From contig NZ_VFPA01000002.1 of assembly GCF_006716445.1 (NCBI RefSeq), positions 248,001-312,000 on the forward strand: DNA of 64,000 bases. The letters run 5' to 3'. Below, one piece after another: positions 1-7,708 of the stretch; the first letter of the stretch is position 1; each line of letters begins with the position of its first letter. Below the pieces are notes generated by a model. That model did not search any database, was not told where the DNA came from, and saw only the letters and a program-made list of their open reading frames with translations. The DNA comes from Pseudonocardia kunmingensis (GTDB lineage: Bacteria; Actinomycetota; Actinomycetes; Mycobacteriales; Pseudonocardiaceae). Both the position numbers and the translations under genes were made by a program.

Positions 1-294
1 GCGGCATCGTCTCCTCGACCGGAGCCATCTCCCGGGTCACCACCAGCAGGAGGGCAGGCGCCCGCCCTCGGGGTCGGGTGCGGCGCTCCCGGCGGCGGCG
101 GCGCGCAGCGGCGCCAGCCGGGCGGTGAACTGCTCCGGGTCGACGCCGGCCAGCGCCGGATAGCCGAGCGCGATCAGGTTCGCGACCTGCCGGTCGAACT
201 CGGCGCCCGCGTCGAACGTGGTCGGATCGGTCATGGGTCCCCCGTGGATCGTCGGTGTCCGAGGCGTGGCTGCGTCCGGCGTGGCGGTCATCAT
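1..294 (-). pseudogene. DUF5701-like protein, 5-prime part with apparent frameshift
   Basis: The N-terminal part matches my memory of the DUF5701 family of actinobacteria (function unknown): EFDRQVANLIALGYPALAG, then a segment with FTARLAPLRA. The ATG at 294 overlaps the TGA of the lyase gene in ATGATGA, so translation is probably coupled. A second ATG lies at 234. The open frame ends at a TGA at 37-39 after PSCWW. If one base is added near position 50, the frame reads on as LLVVTREMAPVEETMP to the window edge, which is how family members continue. So the sequence carries a one-base deletion, either a true pseudogene or a sequencing error. The gene runs off the window. Confidence 0.6.
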
Positions 295-1187
295 CGGTCT
301 CCTTCGGTCGTGCACCGGGCGAGCGCGCCGGTCTCCAGGGCGATCCACAGGGCGCCGTCGGGGCCGAGCGTGATGCCGTGCGGTTCCGAGTGCGGCGGGG
401 GCAGGTCGTGCACCTCGATGGTGGCGTCGGGGTGGATCGCGCCGACCCGGTTGCGGCCCCACTCGGTGAACCAGCAGGTTCCGTCGGCGGCGGCGGTGAT
501 CGCGTGCGGCCGGGCGGCGCGGTCGGGCAGCGGGAACTCCGCGACCGTCCCGTCGGGGGTGATCCGCCCGATCTGGCCGGCGGCGATCTCGACGAACCAG
601 ACGGCGTCCCGGTCCGCGCCGATGCCGACGGGCCCGGCGGCCGGGGTCGGCAGCGGGTGGACGGTGATCCCGCCCTCGGTGCCGATCCGCCCGATCGCGT
701 TCGCCTGGTTCAGGGTGAACCACATCGCGCCGTCGGGCCCGGCCGTGATCGCGGACGGGAACGCGCCGGTGGTCGGCAGCGGGAACTCGGTCACCCGGCC
801 GTCGACGCCGATCCGGCCGATGCGGTCCGCGGCGGTCTGGGTGAACCACAGGGCCCCGTCCGGGCCGGTGGCGATGCCGTAGGGCCCGGAGTCGGGGGTG
901 GGCAGCGGGAACTCCGTGAGGACGCCGTCGACGGTGAGCCGGCCGATCCGGTGCGCCTGGTACTCGGTGAACCACAGCGCGCCGTCCGGGCCGGCGACGA
1001 TCACCGTGGGACCGGACGCCGGGTCGAGCGCGTGGCTCGTGTGCTCCTCCCCCGGCACCCACCGCCCGACCCGGCCGCTGCGGACCATGGTGAACCACAG
1101 GGCGCCGTCCGGGCCGGTGGTGAGGGCGTACGGCCCGTCGTCCGGGCCGGCGACGACGTGTTCCTCGATCGCGACGCGCGACGTCAC
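291..1187 (-). CDS. vgb: Virginiamycin B lyase (Vgb family)
   Basis: This is a seven-bladed beta-propeller lyase that linearises streptogramin B antibiotics by breaking the ester (thiol-independent, Mg-dependent elimination) in the cytoplasm. The 298 residues contain repeated blades of the type GPDGALWFT (about residues 26-33, 68-74, 110-116, 152-158, 277-282). Residues known to be catalytic in the Staphylococcus aureus enzyme are present at the same numbers: His228 in PHAI, Glu268 and His270 in SEPHGIT; Tyr20 sits in GPYAL near the N-terminus. GTG at 1187 overlaps the upstream acetyltransferase TGA by four bases (GTGA), which sets the start. The longer open frame upstream is a shadow of that gene. 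Related propellers without lyase activity exist, but the conserved active site makes a true Vgb likely. Confidence 0.87.
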   Translation of the reverse strand: MTSRVAIEEHVVAGPDDGPYALTTGPDGALWFTMVRSGRVGRWVPGEEHTSHALDPASGPTVIVAGPDGALWFTEYQAHRIGRLTVDGVLTEFPLPTPDSGPYGIATGPDGALWFTQTAADRIGRIGVDGRVTEFPLPTTGAFPSAITAGPDGAMWFTLNQANAIGRIGTEGGITVHPLPTPAAGPVGIGADRDAVWFVEIAAGQIGRITPDGTVAEFPLPDRAARPHAITAAADGTCWFTEWGRNRVGAIHPDATIEVHDLPPPHSEPHGITLGPDGALWIALETGALARCTTEGDR

Positions 1188-1840
1188 GCGGTGCTCCCTT
1201 CGCGGTGGGCGGCGGCGATGCGCTCGATCTCGGCCGGGGTGCCCGCCATGATCGTGCGCACGTGGGTGGTCACGAGCTCGACCGGCCAGTCCCACCACGC
1301 CGCGCGCAGCAGCCGCTCGACGTCGGCGTCGTCGAAGCGCCGCCGGATCGGCCGGGCCGGGTTGCCGCCGACGATCGTGTACGGCGGCACGTCCGCGGTG
1401 ACCACCGCGCCGGCCGCGACGATCGCCCCGTCGCCGATCCGCACGCCGGGCATGACGGTGGCGCGGTAGCCGAACCACACGTCGTTGCCGACGACGGTGT
1501 CGCCCCGGCTTTCCATGCCGGTGACGATGTCGAGGGTCCGCTCGGTCCAGTCGCCGCCGAACATCGTGAACGGGAAGGTGGACACACCCATCGTGGGATG
1601 GTCGGCGCCGGCCATGAGGAACCGGGTTCCGGACGCGATCGCGCAGTACCTGCCGATGACGAGCCGCTCAGGGCCGTAGGCGTACAGCACGTTGCGGTGC
1701 TCGAAGTCGGCCGCGCCGTCGGGATCGTCGTAGTAGGTGTAGGCGCCCACGGAGATCGTCGGGGAGGTGACGAGGGGCGCGAGGAACACGACCCGCTCGT
1801 GGGCCGGCAGCGGGTGGACGGTCGTCGGATCAGGGGGCAC
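1184..1840 (-). CDS. vat: Vat-type streptogramin A O-acetyltransferase
   Basis: This is a 218-residue xenobiotic acetyltransferase of the left-handed beta-helix (hexapeptide repeat) type, which acetylates the hydroxyl of streptogramin A using acetyl-CoA. Visible signatures are [20 protein letters not shown] with the expected catalytic His81, [12 protein letters not shown] shortly after, then the hexapeptide coils [20 protein letters not shown] (about 117-136) and the family ending [19 protein letters not shown] (about 151-169). Length fits Vat proteins (about 210-220). It lies 15 bases after the NTF2-like gene and overlaps the Vgb gene by four bases, so the A- and B-component resistance enzymes would be made from one mRNA. 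Other substrates (chloramphenicol, as in CatB) are possible, but the lyase partner argues for streptogramins. Confidence 0.85.
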   Translation of the reverse strand: MPPDPTTVHPLPAHERVVFLAPLVTSPTISVGAYTYYDDPDGAADFEHRNVLYAYGPERLVIGRYCAIASGTRFLMAGADHPTMGVSTFPFTMFGGDWTERTLDIVTGMESRGDTVVGNDVWFGYRATVMPGVRIGDGAIVAAGAVVTADVPPYTIVGGNPARPIRRRFDDADVERLLRAAWWDWPVELVTTHVRTIMAGTPAEIERIAAAHREGSTA

Positions 1841-1855
1841 GGGCAGGTCCTTTCG

Positions 1856-2230
1856 TCAGGGGACGGGGTCGAGGAAGCCGAAGACGCGGCGCAGGCGCCC
1901 GCGTTCGGTCACCAGGACGGCGAGCCCGACGATCACGGCGGGCCCGCCGTCGGGGGCCATCTCCCAGCGGAGGCGGACCACGTGGTGGTGGCCGTCCGGC
2001 CGCCCGGCGGGGCGGAACACGAGATCGGGGAACTGCCGCTGGGCGGTGGCGAGCACGTCGTGGATCGCGCCGCGACCCTCGGCGGCCACGATCGGGTCCA
2101 CGTAGACCGCGTCGACGGTCCAGAGCCCGGCGACGAGCGCCGCGCGCCGGGCCGGGTCGCGCTCGTTCCAGCACGCCAGGTACCGCTGCGCCAGCGCCTC
2201 GGCGTCGGGTGTCTCCGGGCCTCCGTCCAT
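1856..2230 (-). CDS. NTF2-like (SnoaL-type) protein
   Basis: The 124-residue protein has the cone-shaped NTF2/SnoaL fold signature: ALAQRYLACWNERDPARRAALV at the N-terminus, AVYVDPIVAAEGRGAIHDVL in the middle, and a C-terminal sheet with HHVVRLRWEMAP. Such proteins are small cyclases, isomerases or binding proteins; the substrate cannot be read here. It is the first gene of the leftward operon that continues into the streptogramin-resistance pair. The start is set by a leaderless promoter hexamer TAGCGT eight bases upstream of the ATG. No catalytic role in resistance is implied beyond co-transcription. Confidence 0.72.
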   Translation of the reverse strand: MDGGPETPDAEALAQRYLACWNERDPARRAALVAGLWTVDAVYVDPIVAAEGRGAIHDVLATAQRQFPDLVFRPAGRPDGHHHVVRLRWEMAPDGGPAVIVGLAVLVTERGRLRRVFGFLDPVP

Positions 2231-2238
2231 GGGCAGGA

Positions 2239-2309
2239 ACGCTAGAGAGCCCCGCGCGCTGCCGAATCCGTCACGACCCGGTAGTTCCCCCGTGCGGGTT
2301 CAGTACGGT
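2239..2309. promoter_or_regulatory. Divergent leaderless promoters, NTF2-like gene and LuxR gene
   Basis: On the minus strand TAGCGT (2244-2239) is followed after eight bases by the ATG at 2230. On the plus strand TACGGT (2304-2309) is followed after six bases by the GTG at 2316. Both fit the TANNNT-N6-8-start layout of actinobacterial leaderless transcripts. Only about 85 bases separate the two genes, so the LAL regulator is well placed to control the resistance operon; no operator sequence was identified. Confidence 0.55.
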
Positions 2310-2315
2310 CGGCCG

Positions 2316-5033
2316 GTGTTGCACGGACGGGCACAAGAGCTATCGGTCATCGACCGGTTGCTGTCGGACTGCCGGGCGGGCGGCAGCGGCGGCCTGTTCC
2401 TCACGGGGGAGCCCGGCATCGGGAAAACCGCGCTGCTCGACCACGCTGCGTCGGCGGCGAGCGGCTTCCGGCTGGTGCGCGGCACCGGCATCGAGTCCGA
2501 GGCGCACCTGCCCTTCGCCGGTCTGCACCTGCTGCTGCGTCCCGCCCTCGACCGGGTGGACGCCCTCCCGGTGCCGCAGGCCCGTGCCTTGCGCGGGGCG
2601 TTCGGCCTCGTCCCCGCCGAACCGGGCGACCGCATGCTCGTCGGTCTCGCGGTGCTCTCCCTGCTCGCGGAGCTCGCCGACTCCGCCCCCGTCCTCTGTC
2701 TCCTCGACGACGCCCAGTGGCTGGACCGGGCGTCGGCCGAGGCCGTGTTGTTCGCCGCCCGGCGGCTCGACGCCGAAGGCATCGCGGTGATCGTCGCCGC
2801 GCGACCGGGCTTCGCGGCGCCCGGCCTGACCGAGCTGCCGCTGACCGGGCTCGACGCGCCCACCGCCGCGGGGCTGCTCGCCGAGCACGCCGCCGACCTG
2901 TCGCCCGCCGACCGGTACCGGGTGCTCGCGGAGGCGCAGGGCAACCCGCTCGCCCTGCTCGAGCTCCCGGCCGCCGTCGCCACGCACCGGCCGATCGCCG
3001 CAGGTCAGGCCCTGCCGTTGAGCGACACCGTGCAGGCGGTGTTCCTCGACCAGGCCCGACGCCTCCCCGAGCCGACCCGGCAGCTGCTCCTCGTCGCGGC
3101 CGCCGAGGACGCCGGCGATCTCGGGGTGGTCCTGCGCGCGGGCGCCGCCCTCGGCTCCGGGGCCACCGACCTGGTGCCCGCGGAGGTCGCCGGGCTGGTC
3201 CGCGTGGACCAGCACACCGTGCACTTCCGCCATCCCCTGGTGCGGTCGGCGCTCTACCAGGCGGCACCGACCAGCCTGCGGCTCGTGGTGCACACCGCCC
3301 TCGCCGACGCCCTCGACCGGCCCGACGACGCCGACCGGCGCGCCTGGCACCGCGCCATGGTCGCCACCGGCCCAGACGAGCAGGTGGCTGCGGAGCTCGA
3401 GCACACGGCCCTGCGCGCCGCGACGCGCAGCGGATACGCCACGGCGGTCGCCGCGTACGACCGGGCGGCCCGGCTGACGCCGGCCGGGGAGAACCGCGTC
3501 CGCCGGCTCGTCCTCGCCGCCGAGGCCGCGGCGGAGGAGGGCGATGCCGAGCGCATGGCTGTGATCGCCGATCGCGCCGCGGCGTCCACGCGGGAGCCGG
3601 AATGGCGGGCCCGCGCGCTCCGGGTGCGGGCCTCCGCCGCCTTCCACCAGGGCTCGCTCCGCGCGGCCCGGCGGCTGCTGACCGAGGCAGCGGGGCTCGT
3701 CCGGGCCGACGACCCGCTGCTCGCCACGCACACGATGCTCGACGCGGTGCACGCCGCCTGGTACCTCGGCGCGGACGAGATCGCGGAGACTGCCGAGCAG
3801 CTGGATGCGCTGCCGCTGCCGCCGGGAGACCCGATCACGCACGTCGCGCGGCTGCTGAGCTGGGCCGTGCGAGCGGCGATCGGTCAGGGGTGGGGCGGCG
3901 CCGCGGCCGACCGGATCGGGGCCGCGGCCCGTACCGGGTTCGGCGGCCCGCACGAGACGATCCTCGTCGGGGCCACCAGCCTCCAGGTCGCCGGGCACGA
4001 CACCGAGTCGCACCGGGTGGCGGCGCAGCTGCTCGCCGGGTGCCGCGAGCACGGGTGGATCGGCCGGATGCCGCCGGTGCTCGCGTGCGTCGCCCGCGCG
4101 CAGACGTTCCTCGGCCGCCACGCCGACGCGTGGGACGACGCGAGCGAGGCGCTGCGCATCGCACAGGAGTCCGGGCACCGGCAGTGGATCGCCGAGATCA
4201 GCGGCGTGCTGGCCTACCTGGCCGCCGTGACCGGTGACGAGCAGCGCTGCCACGCGCTGGCCGACGACGCCGTATCCGCGCCGGAACCGGGTGCGCCCGG
4301 CCCCGGCCTGGCCTGGGCGCACTGGGCACTGGCCCTGCTCGACCTCGGCCACGCCCGCTGGGAGTCCGCCCGCGCCCGGCTGGACGCCCTTCACACCGGG
4401 CCGGTGCGGCACCAGCTGCCGGGCCTGCGCAGCATCCCGGACGTGGTGGAAGCGGCCGTCCGGCTCGGCAGACCGGAGGACGCACGCGAGCCGCTGGATC
4501 GGCTCACCGAGTGGGCGCGCCAGGTCGAGCAGCCGTGGATCGACGCGCACGTCCAGCGCTGCCGCGCGCTGCTCGCCGCCGACGACGATGCCGACGAGCT
4601 CTACCGGGCCGCGCTACGACTGCACGCGCAGGACGACCGCCCGTTCGACCGCGCGCGGACCGCCCTGCTCCACGGCGAATGGCTGCGCCGCATCCGCCGG
4701 AGGTCCGAGGCCATGGCCCGGCTGCGCGAGGCGTTCGAGACGTTCCGCAGGCTCGACGCCGCGCCGTGGGCGGCACGGGCGCGCGCGGAGCTCGACGCGG
4801 CCGGGGACGCCGTGCCGGACACCGGGACGACCGGTGCGCTGGCCCGACTCACCCCCCAGGAACGGAAGATCGTCCGGCTCGCCGCGCGCGGGCACTCCAA
4901 CCGCGACATCGCCGCGCAGCTGTTCCTCAGCCCTCGCACCGTCGGCTACCACCTGTACAAGGCCTACCCCAAGCTCGGCGTCACGGCGCGCACCGAGCTC
5001 GCCGCGCTGGAGCCGGTCGGGGGCAACGGGTAG
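2316..5033 (+). CDS. LuxR-family regulator of the large ATP-binding (LAL) type
   Basis: This 905-residue regulator has an N-terminal STAND/AAA ATPase with Walker A GEPGIGKTA (about residues 31-39) after the typical LHGRAQEL start, and Walker B LCLLDDAQWLD (about 128-138). A long alpha-helical, TPR-like middle follows, and it ends in a LuxR helix-turn-helix, LTPQERKIVRLAARGHSNRD with LSPRTVGYHLYKAYPKLGV. LAL proteins are signal-triggered transcription activators, often of secondary metabolism or catabolic genes. I placed the start at GTG 2316, six bases after a TACGGT hexamer, because family members begin directly with LHGR; the open frame also extends back to 2229. It is divergent from the vat/vgb operon. 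Confidence 0.9.
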   Translation: MLHGRAQELSVIDRLLSDCRAGGSGGLFLTGEPGIGKTALLDHAASAASGFRLVRGTGIESEAHLPFAGLHLLLRPALDRVDALPVPQARALRGAFGLVPAEPGDRMLVGLAVLSLLAELADSAPVLCLLDDAQWLDRASAEAVLFAARRLDAEGIAVIVAARPGFAAPGLTELPLTGLDAPTAAGLLAEHAADLSPADRYRVLAEAQGNPLALLELPAAVATHRPIAAGQALPLSDTVQAVFLDQARRLPEPTRQLLLVAAAEDAGDLGVVLRAGAALGSGATDLVPAEVAGLVRVDQHTVHFRHPLVRSALYQAAPTSLRLVVHTALADALDRPDDADRRAWHRAMVATGPDEQVAAELEHTALRAATRSGYATAVAAYDRAARLTPAGENRVRRLVLAAEAAAEEGDAERMAVIADRAAASTREPEWRARALRVRASAAFHQGSLRAARRLLTEAAGLVRADDPLLATHTMLDAVHAAWYLGADEIAETAEQLDALPLPPGDPITHVARLLSWAVRAAIGQGWGGAAADRIGAAARTGFGGPHETILVGATSLQVAGHDTESHRVAAQLLAGCREHGWIGRMPPVLACVARAQTFLGRHADAWDDASEALRIAQESGHRQWIAEISGVLAYLAAVTGDEQRCHALADDAVSAPEPGAPGPGLAWAHWALALLDLGHARWESARARLDALHTGPVRHQLPGLRSIPDVVEAAVRLGRPEDAREPLDRLTEWARQVEQPWIDAHVQRCRALLAADDDADELYRAALRLHAQDDRPFDRARTALLHGEWLRRIRRRSEAMARLREAFETFRRLDAAPWAARARAELDAAGDAVPDTGTTGALARLTPQERKIVRLAARGHSNRDIAAQLFLSPRTVGYHLYKAYPKLGVTARTELAALEPVGGNG

Positions 5034-5074
5034 CGGCGCGCTTTCCGGCATCTGGTGCACACGGGTACGAAGAG

Positions 5075-5127
5075 CGGCGGTTGGCGCTGCGAGGTTTCGA
5101 CAGACTTCTCTCGGAGGCCAACCGCCG
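5075..5127 (+). terminator. Hairpin after the LAL regulator gene
   Basis: CGGCGGTTGGC at 5075-5085 pairs perfectly with GCCAACCGCCG at 5117-5127, giving an 11-bp stem with a 31-base loop that starts 41 bases after the stop codon. No T-tract follows, as is usual in actinobacteria. The rest of 5034-5312 holds no gene; it is the upstream region of the next gene. Confidence 0.5.
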
Positions 5128-5312
5128 TTCTCGGGCTGACGGTCGGGTCCGCGCGACGACTGGATCAGACGTCGTAGGTTCGTCAGGTGGGGGAGCGGAC
5201 CAGGCACGATCGCTACGCGTGATCCGCTGACGTGGCCATACGTTGGCAACTGTTCATGCAAAGATCTCTCCTCGGAGCGCAGCCGCTCTGCAAGTTTTCC
5301 TTGGGAGCCGAC

Positions 5313-6275
5313 ATGTTCAAAGAAGTCAAGAACTCCACGCAAGTGCGCGAGACCAGCGTATTATTAAGTGCTCAATTTCTTAGAACTGGAATGAAGAGCG
5401 CCCGTCAAGCACTTGAGATATTCATAGCCGACCCGGACGACATTGAAGGAGTCGCACTCCATAGTGGAATTGCGGTTGAAGCCTGGTGCAAAGCTTCGTT
5501 GGCCGGCGAGAATCCGATTCTCCTGATTGACAGGAGGACGGCGAATGACGCTACCCTTAGAATACTGTCAGGGGTAGATGGCATGGAAGGGGCGGGATAC
5601 GAGCTGAGAACTATAGGCGGTGTCGAGGTGTGTCATCGTATGTCTTGGATACATCCGCACTTTCCGTACATATCTAGCGACAAGGTCGTGTTTGAGGCCA
5701 GGAACGCGGCGGCGCATGGTGGCATCGTTGAACAGCAAGCATCGCTAGATGCACTACGTGTTATGGTGAAGGTGGTTAACTGGATTTGCTGCAACGACAT
5801 TCGTTTCAAGAATGGAGTACCATACGCACTGTGGGAAGAGCAGGGCGAAGCGGCCGAAAGGCTCGATCAATCCCAGCTTAAAGAGAACGGAATCCGTGCG
5901 CGGGCGCGAATCGAAAGCGCTCACCGTTCCTACTCCGAGCGATTCAGCACGTTCGACCAGATCGAGCTGAGGAGGATGAGCTCGCAGATGAGCCCGCCGC
6001 ATCCCGCCGATGAATTCTCGTTCCCAATTTCATATGAGTGCCCAGCCTGTCGAAATCCCGGTTGGCTCTATTGCGAGGAGGTTGCGAGTATAGTTGAGGG
6101 AGGCAGTGGAGAGACTCGCGACCGAGAGGACTCGATATCGGTGTCTCCGCTTAGTTTTCGCTGCCAATTATGTGGACTAGAGTTGGAGAGTGCAGAACTC
6201 GGCGCCATCGACATGGGGGAGTCACTTGAAGTCCCTGCAGCCCTGCTTGTATACCGGCTGCCGTACAACAACTGA
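5313..6275 (+). CDS. HEPN-like protein with C-terminal zinc ribbon (low-GC, foreign)
   Basis: I do not recognise a named family. The 320-residue protein has a helical N-terminal half with ALHSGIAVEAWCKASLAGENP (about 48-68), the AVExxxKAxL helix seen in HEPN proteins. ARNAAAHGG follows, with Arg130 and His135 in the Rx4H arrangement of HEPN ribonucleases. The C-terminal part has two CxxC knuckles, C243/C246 in YECPACRN and C284/C287 in FRCQLCG, a likely zinc ribbon. The ATG at 5313 follows a GGGAG at 5-base spacing; upstream in-frame ATGs at 5232 and 5256 lack this. Base composition is near even with many A/T third positions, unlike every neighbour, so recent acquisition is likely. Role inferred only: an RNA-cutting stress or defence protein. 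Confidence 0.6.
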   Translation: MFKEVKNSTQVRETSVLLSAQFLRTGMKSARQALEIFIADPDDIEGVALHSGIAVEAWCKASLAGENPILLIDRRTANDATLRILSGVDGMEGAGYELRTIGGVEVCHRMSWIHPHFPYISSDKVVFEARNAAAHGGIVEQQASLDALRVMVKVVNWICCNDIRFKNGVPYALWEEQGEAAERLDQSQLKENGIRARARIESAHRSYSERFSTFDQIELRRMSSQMSPPHPADEFSFPISYECPACRNPGWLYCEEVASIVEGGSGETRDREDSISVSPLSFRCQLCGLELESAELGAIDMGESLEVPAALLVYRLPYNN

Positions 6276-6352
6276 ATCCCGACGGCGATGTAACGCACGT
6301 ACGTGGGCAGCCACTCGCCCTCATCCCCGCGATCCTGGCCGGCTCTTCACGT

Positions 6353-6478
6353 GATCACGAGGTGTCAACCCGGAACATCCGATCCCGCTACTTGACCACG
6401 GACTGAACCAGCGCATGCCCCTGCCAGCGTGGCCACCGGCGGGATCGGGGCGCGCAGCGGGGTTGACTCCTCGTGATC
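6353..6478. repeat. Nested inverted repeat (possible small mobile-element relic)
   Basis: GATCACGAGGTGTCAACCC at 6353-6371 is repeated inverted at 6460-6478 with one mismatch in 19. Inside it GATCCCGC (6381-6388) pairs with GCGGGATC (6440-6447). The whole 126-base unit could fold into one long hairpin. No coding capacity was found. It lies in a 484-base gene-free stretch (6276-6759) between the foreign HEPN-like gene and the integrase remnant, which suits a MITE-like relic or element end; a structured RNA is the alternative. Confidence 0.45.
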
Positions 6479-6480
6479 AT

Positions 6481-6521
6481 GTAAGACGATCTGCGGCCAG
6501 CGGGGATGGCCACTATCTTAC
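6481..6521. other. Stem-loop next to the inverted-repeat unit
   Basis: GTAAGA (6481-6486) pairs with TCTTAC (6516-6521), and inside it GGCCA (6495-6499) pairs with TGGCC (6507-6511), giving a 41-base interrupted stem-loop directly after the preceding inverted repeat. It may be part of the same element or a terminator. The remaining gene-free sequence up to 6747 shows no further feature I can support. Confidence 0.3.
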
Positions 6522-6747
6522 GTCGCACGTCTCCCTTGCCGACGCATGGCCGGCGGCCCATAGGCGCGCGGCCGCCCGCGAGCGGAGCGGCAAGGAAGCG
6601 GCCGCGCATGCCGTCCGGCGCGGTCCGGCCCGTCCCCGGCAGGGGGCGGCTTGAAGACGTATCGAAAGTTCTCACCACGTGCCTGAGCTGCGTGTTCCTG
6701 CCACAGCTGTGCGCTCCGCGTCTCGCCTACCCTTTGTGGGAAGGTCG

Positions 6748-7053
6748 TAGCGTCGTGCCATGGGTGAGCACCGCCGGGTCATGGACGCCGACCCTTCCGT
6801 TGCGGAGCGGCTGGCCGCCTTCGTTCTCAACGGCTGCGCGGCGTTCCTCCGCTCGTGCAGCTACCGACTGGACGTGAAGCCCACGGGTCTCCCAGCGGTT
6901 CCAGGAGCTCGCGAACCAGCGCGCGTGCCGACCGCGTGGTCCCGAGGTCATCCCGTGGACCGCGGAAAGCGTGCGGGCGGACCGGGGTGCGCTGGGGGAG
7001 AGGTACCGCCTCGCACCCGCTCTCGGGGCCGGCTGTGGCCTTCGACAGGGTGA
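6748..7053 (+). pseudogene. Small ORF with leaderless promoter, likely a truncated gene
   Basis: TAGCGT (6748-6753) lies six bases before ATG 6760, the same promoter layout as at true genes here. The first about 40 codons read MGEHRRVMDADPSVAERLAA and on; I do not recognise them. From about 6890 the DNA is clearly integrase sequence in another frame, so the rest of this 97-codon frame (to 7053) is out-of-frame readthrough. The simplest reading is a real gene 5-prime end joined to integrase DNA by a deletion. Confidence 0.3.
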
Positions 7054-7663
7054 GGCGTTCGGTCTGCCCGTTGACGACATCGACGAGGGAGCACAGGTCG
7101 TTCACGTGGTGCTTCAGCTCAAGCGGATGCGCGGCCAGTTCGTCTTCGCGCCACCCGAGCACGGGGCGTTCGCGATGTCCCACGTACCTGACACCGTCAA
7201 GGCGGCCCTGCGCACCCACCTCACCCGGTACCCGCCGCTCACCATGACCTTCCCCTGGCGGGAGCCCAATGGTGAGCCGATCACCGTGCGCGTCCTGACC
7301 TGGACCCGCGAGCGCGGAGCGCTCAACCGGAACTCCTTCAACCATCACGTCTGGAAGCCGGCCCTGCGAAAGGCCGGCGTGGTGGACCCGAAGCGCGGCG
7401 ACGGCTTCCACGCCCTGCGCCACTTCTACGCCTCGGTGCTCCTCGACGGCGGGGAGTCGATCAAAGCTCTGTCCGAGTACCTCGGGCACGCCGATCCCGG
7501 CTTCACCCTGCGCACCTATACCCACCTCATGCCGTCCAGCGCCGAGCGCACGCGACGGGCCGTGGATGCCGTACTCACCTCTGGGCACGACGAAGGCCCG
7601 GCCTCCCAGTCCGAGGACAGGAACACCGGGCCTTCGCAGTCTGACGGCCTGCTGACGGCCTGA
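6878..7663 (+). pseudogene. Tyrosine recombinase (phage-type integrase), N-terminally truncated
   Basis: The frame carries the complete catalytic domain of a site-specific tyrosine integrase: first Arg in GCGLRQGEAFGL, HxxR in FHALRHFYAS, His in EYLGHADPG and the nucleophile Tyr in RTYTHLMPS. Counted from the in-frame GTG at 6971 these are Arg25, His147/Arg150, His173 and Tyr183. The linker before it (RFQELANQRACRPRG and VIPWTAESV, about 6893-6970) is also in frame, but a TGA at 6875-6877 blocks it and the core-binding domain is missing. Intact relatives have roughly 380-400 residues. No partner attachment site or excisionase was found. A residual 230-residue product from GTG 6971 is possible, but DNA binding would be crippled. 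Confidence 0.75.
7591..7636 (+). terminator. Inverted repeat inside the integrase 3-prime end
   Basis: CGAAGGCCCGG (7591-7601) pairs perfectly with CCGGGCCTTCG (7626-7636) around a 24-base loop, still within the last codons of the integrase frame. It may act as a terminator or be part of the old attachment region. Confidence 0.4.
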
Positions 7664-7708
7664 TCATGCTGCCCAGACCCGTTGCCGCAGGTCAGGCAGG
7701 GCTACCGA

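Noticed and set aside
255..1469. Long plus-strand open frames opposite vgb and vat (and similar long antisense frames throughout, for example 16830-20537 and 48096-52079)
   Set aside because: They are arginine/proline/alanine-rich shadows of real genes in very high-GC DNA, with no family motifs and no promoter or ribosome site.
6415..6877. Two overlapping small plus-strand ORFs between the HEPN-like gene and the integrase remnant
   Set aside because: No recognisable motif, no start signals, and they cover the inverted-repeat region; best read as chance frames.
6878..7708. tRNA gene or att site beside the integrase
   Set aside because: No cloverleaf or tRNA 3-prime end was found in 6900-7708 or near the island ends.
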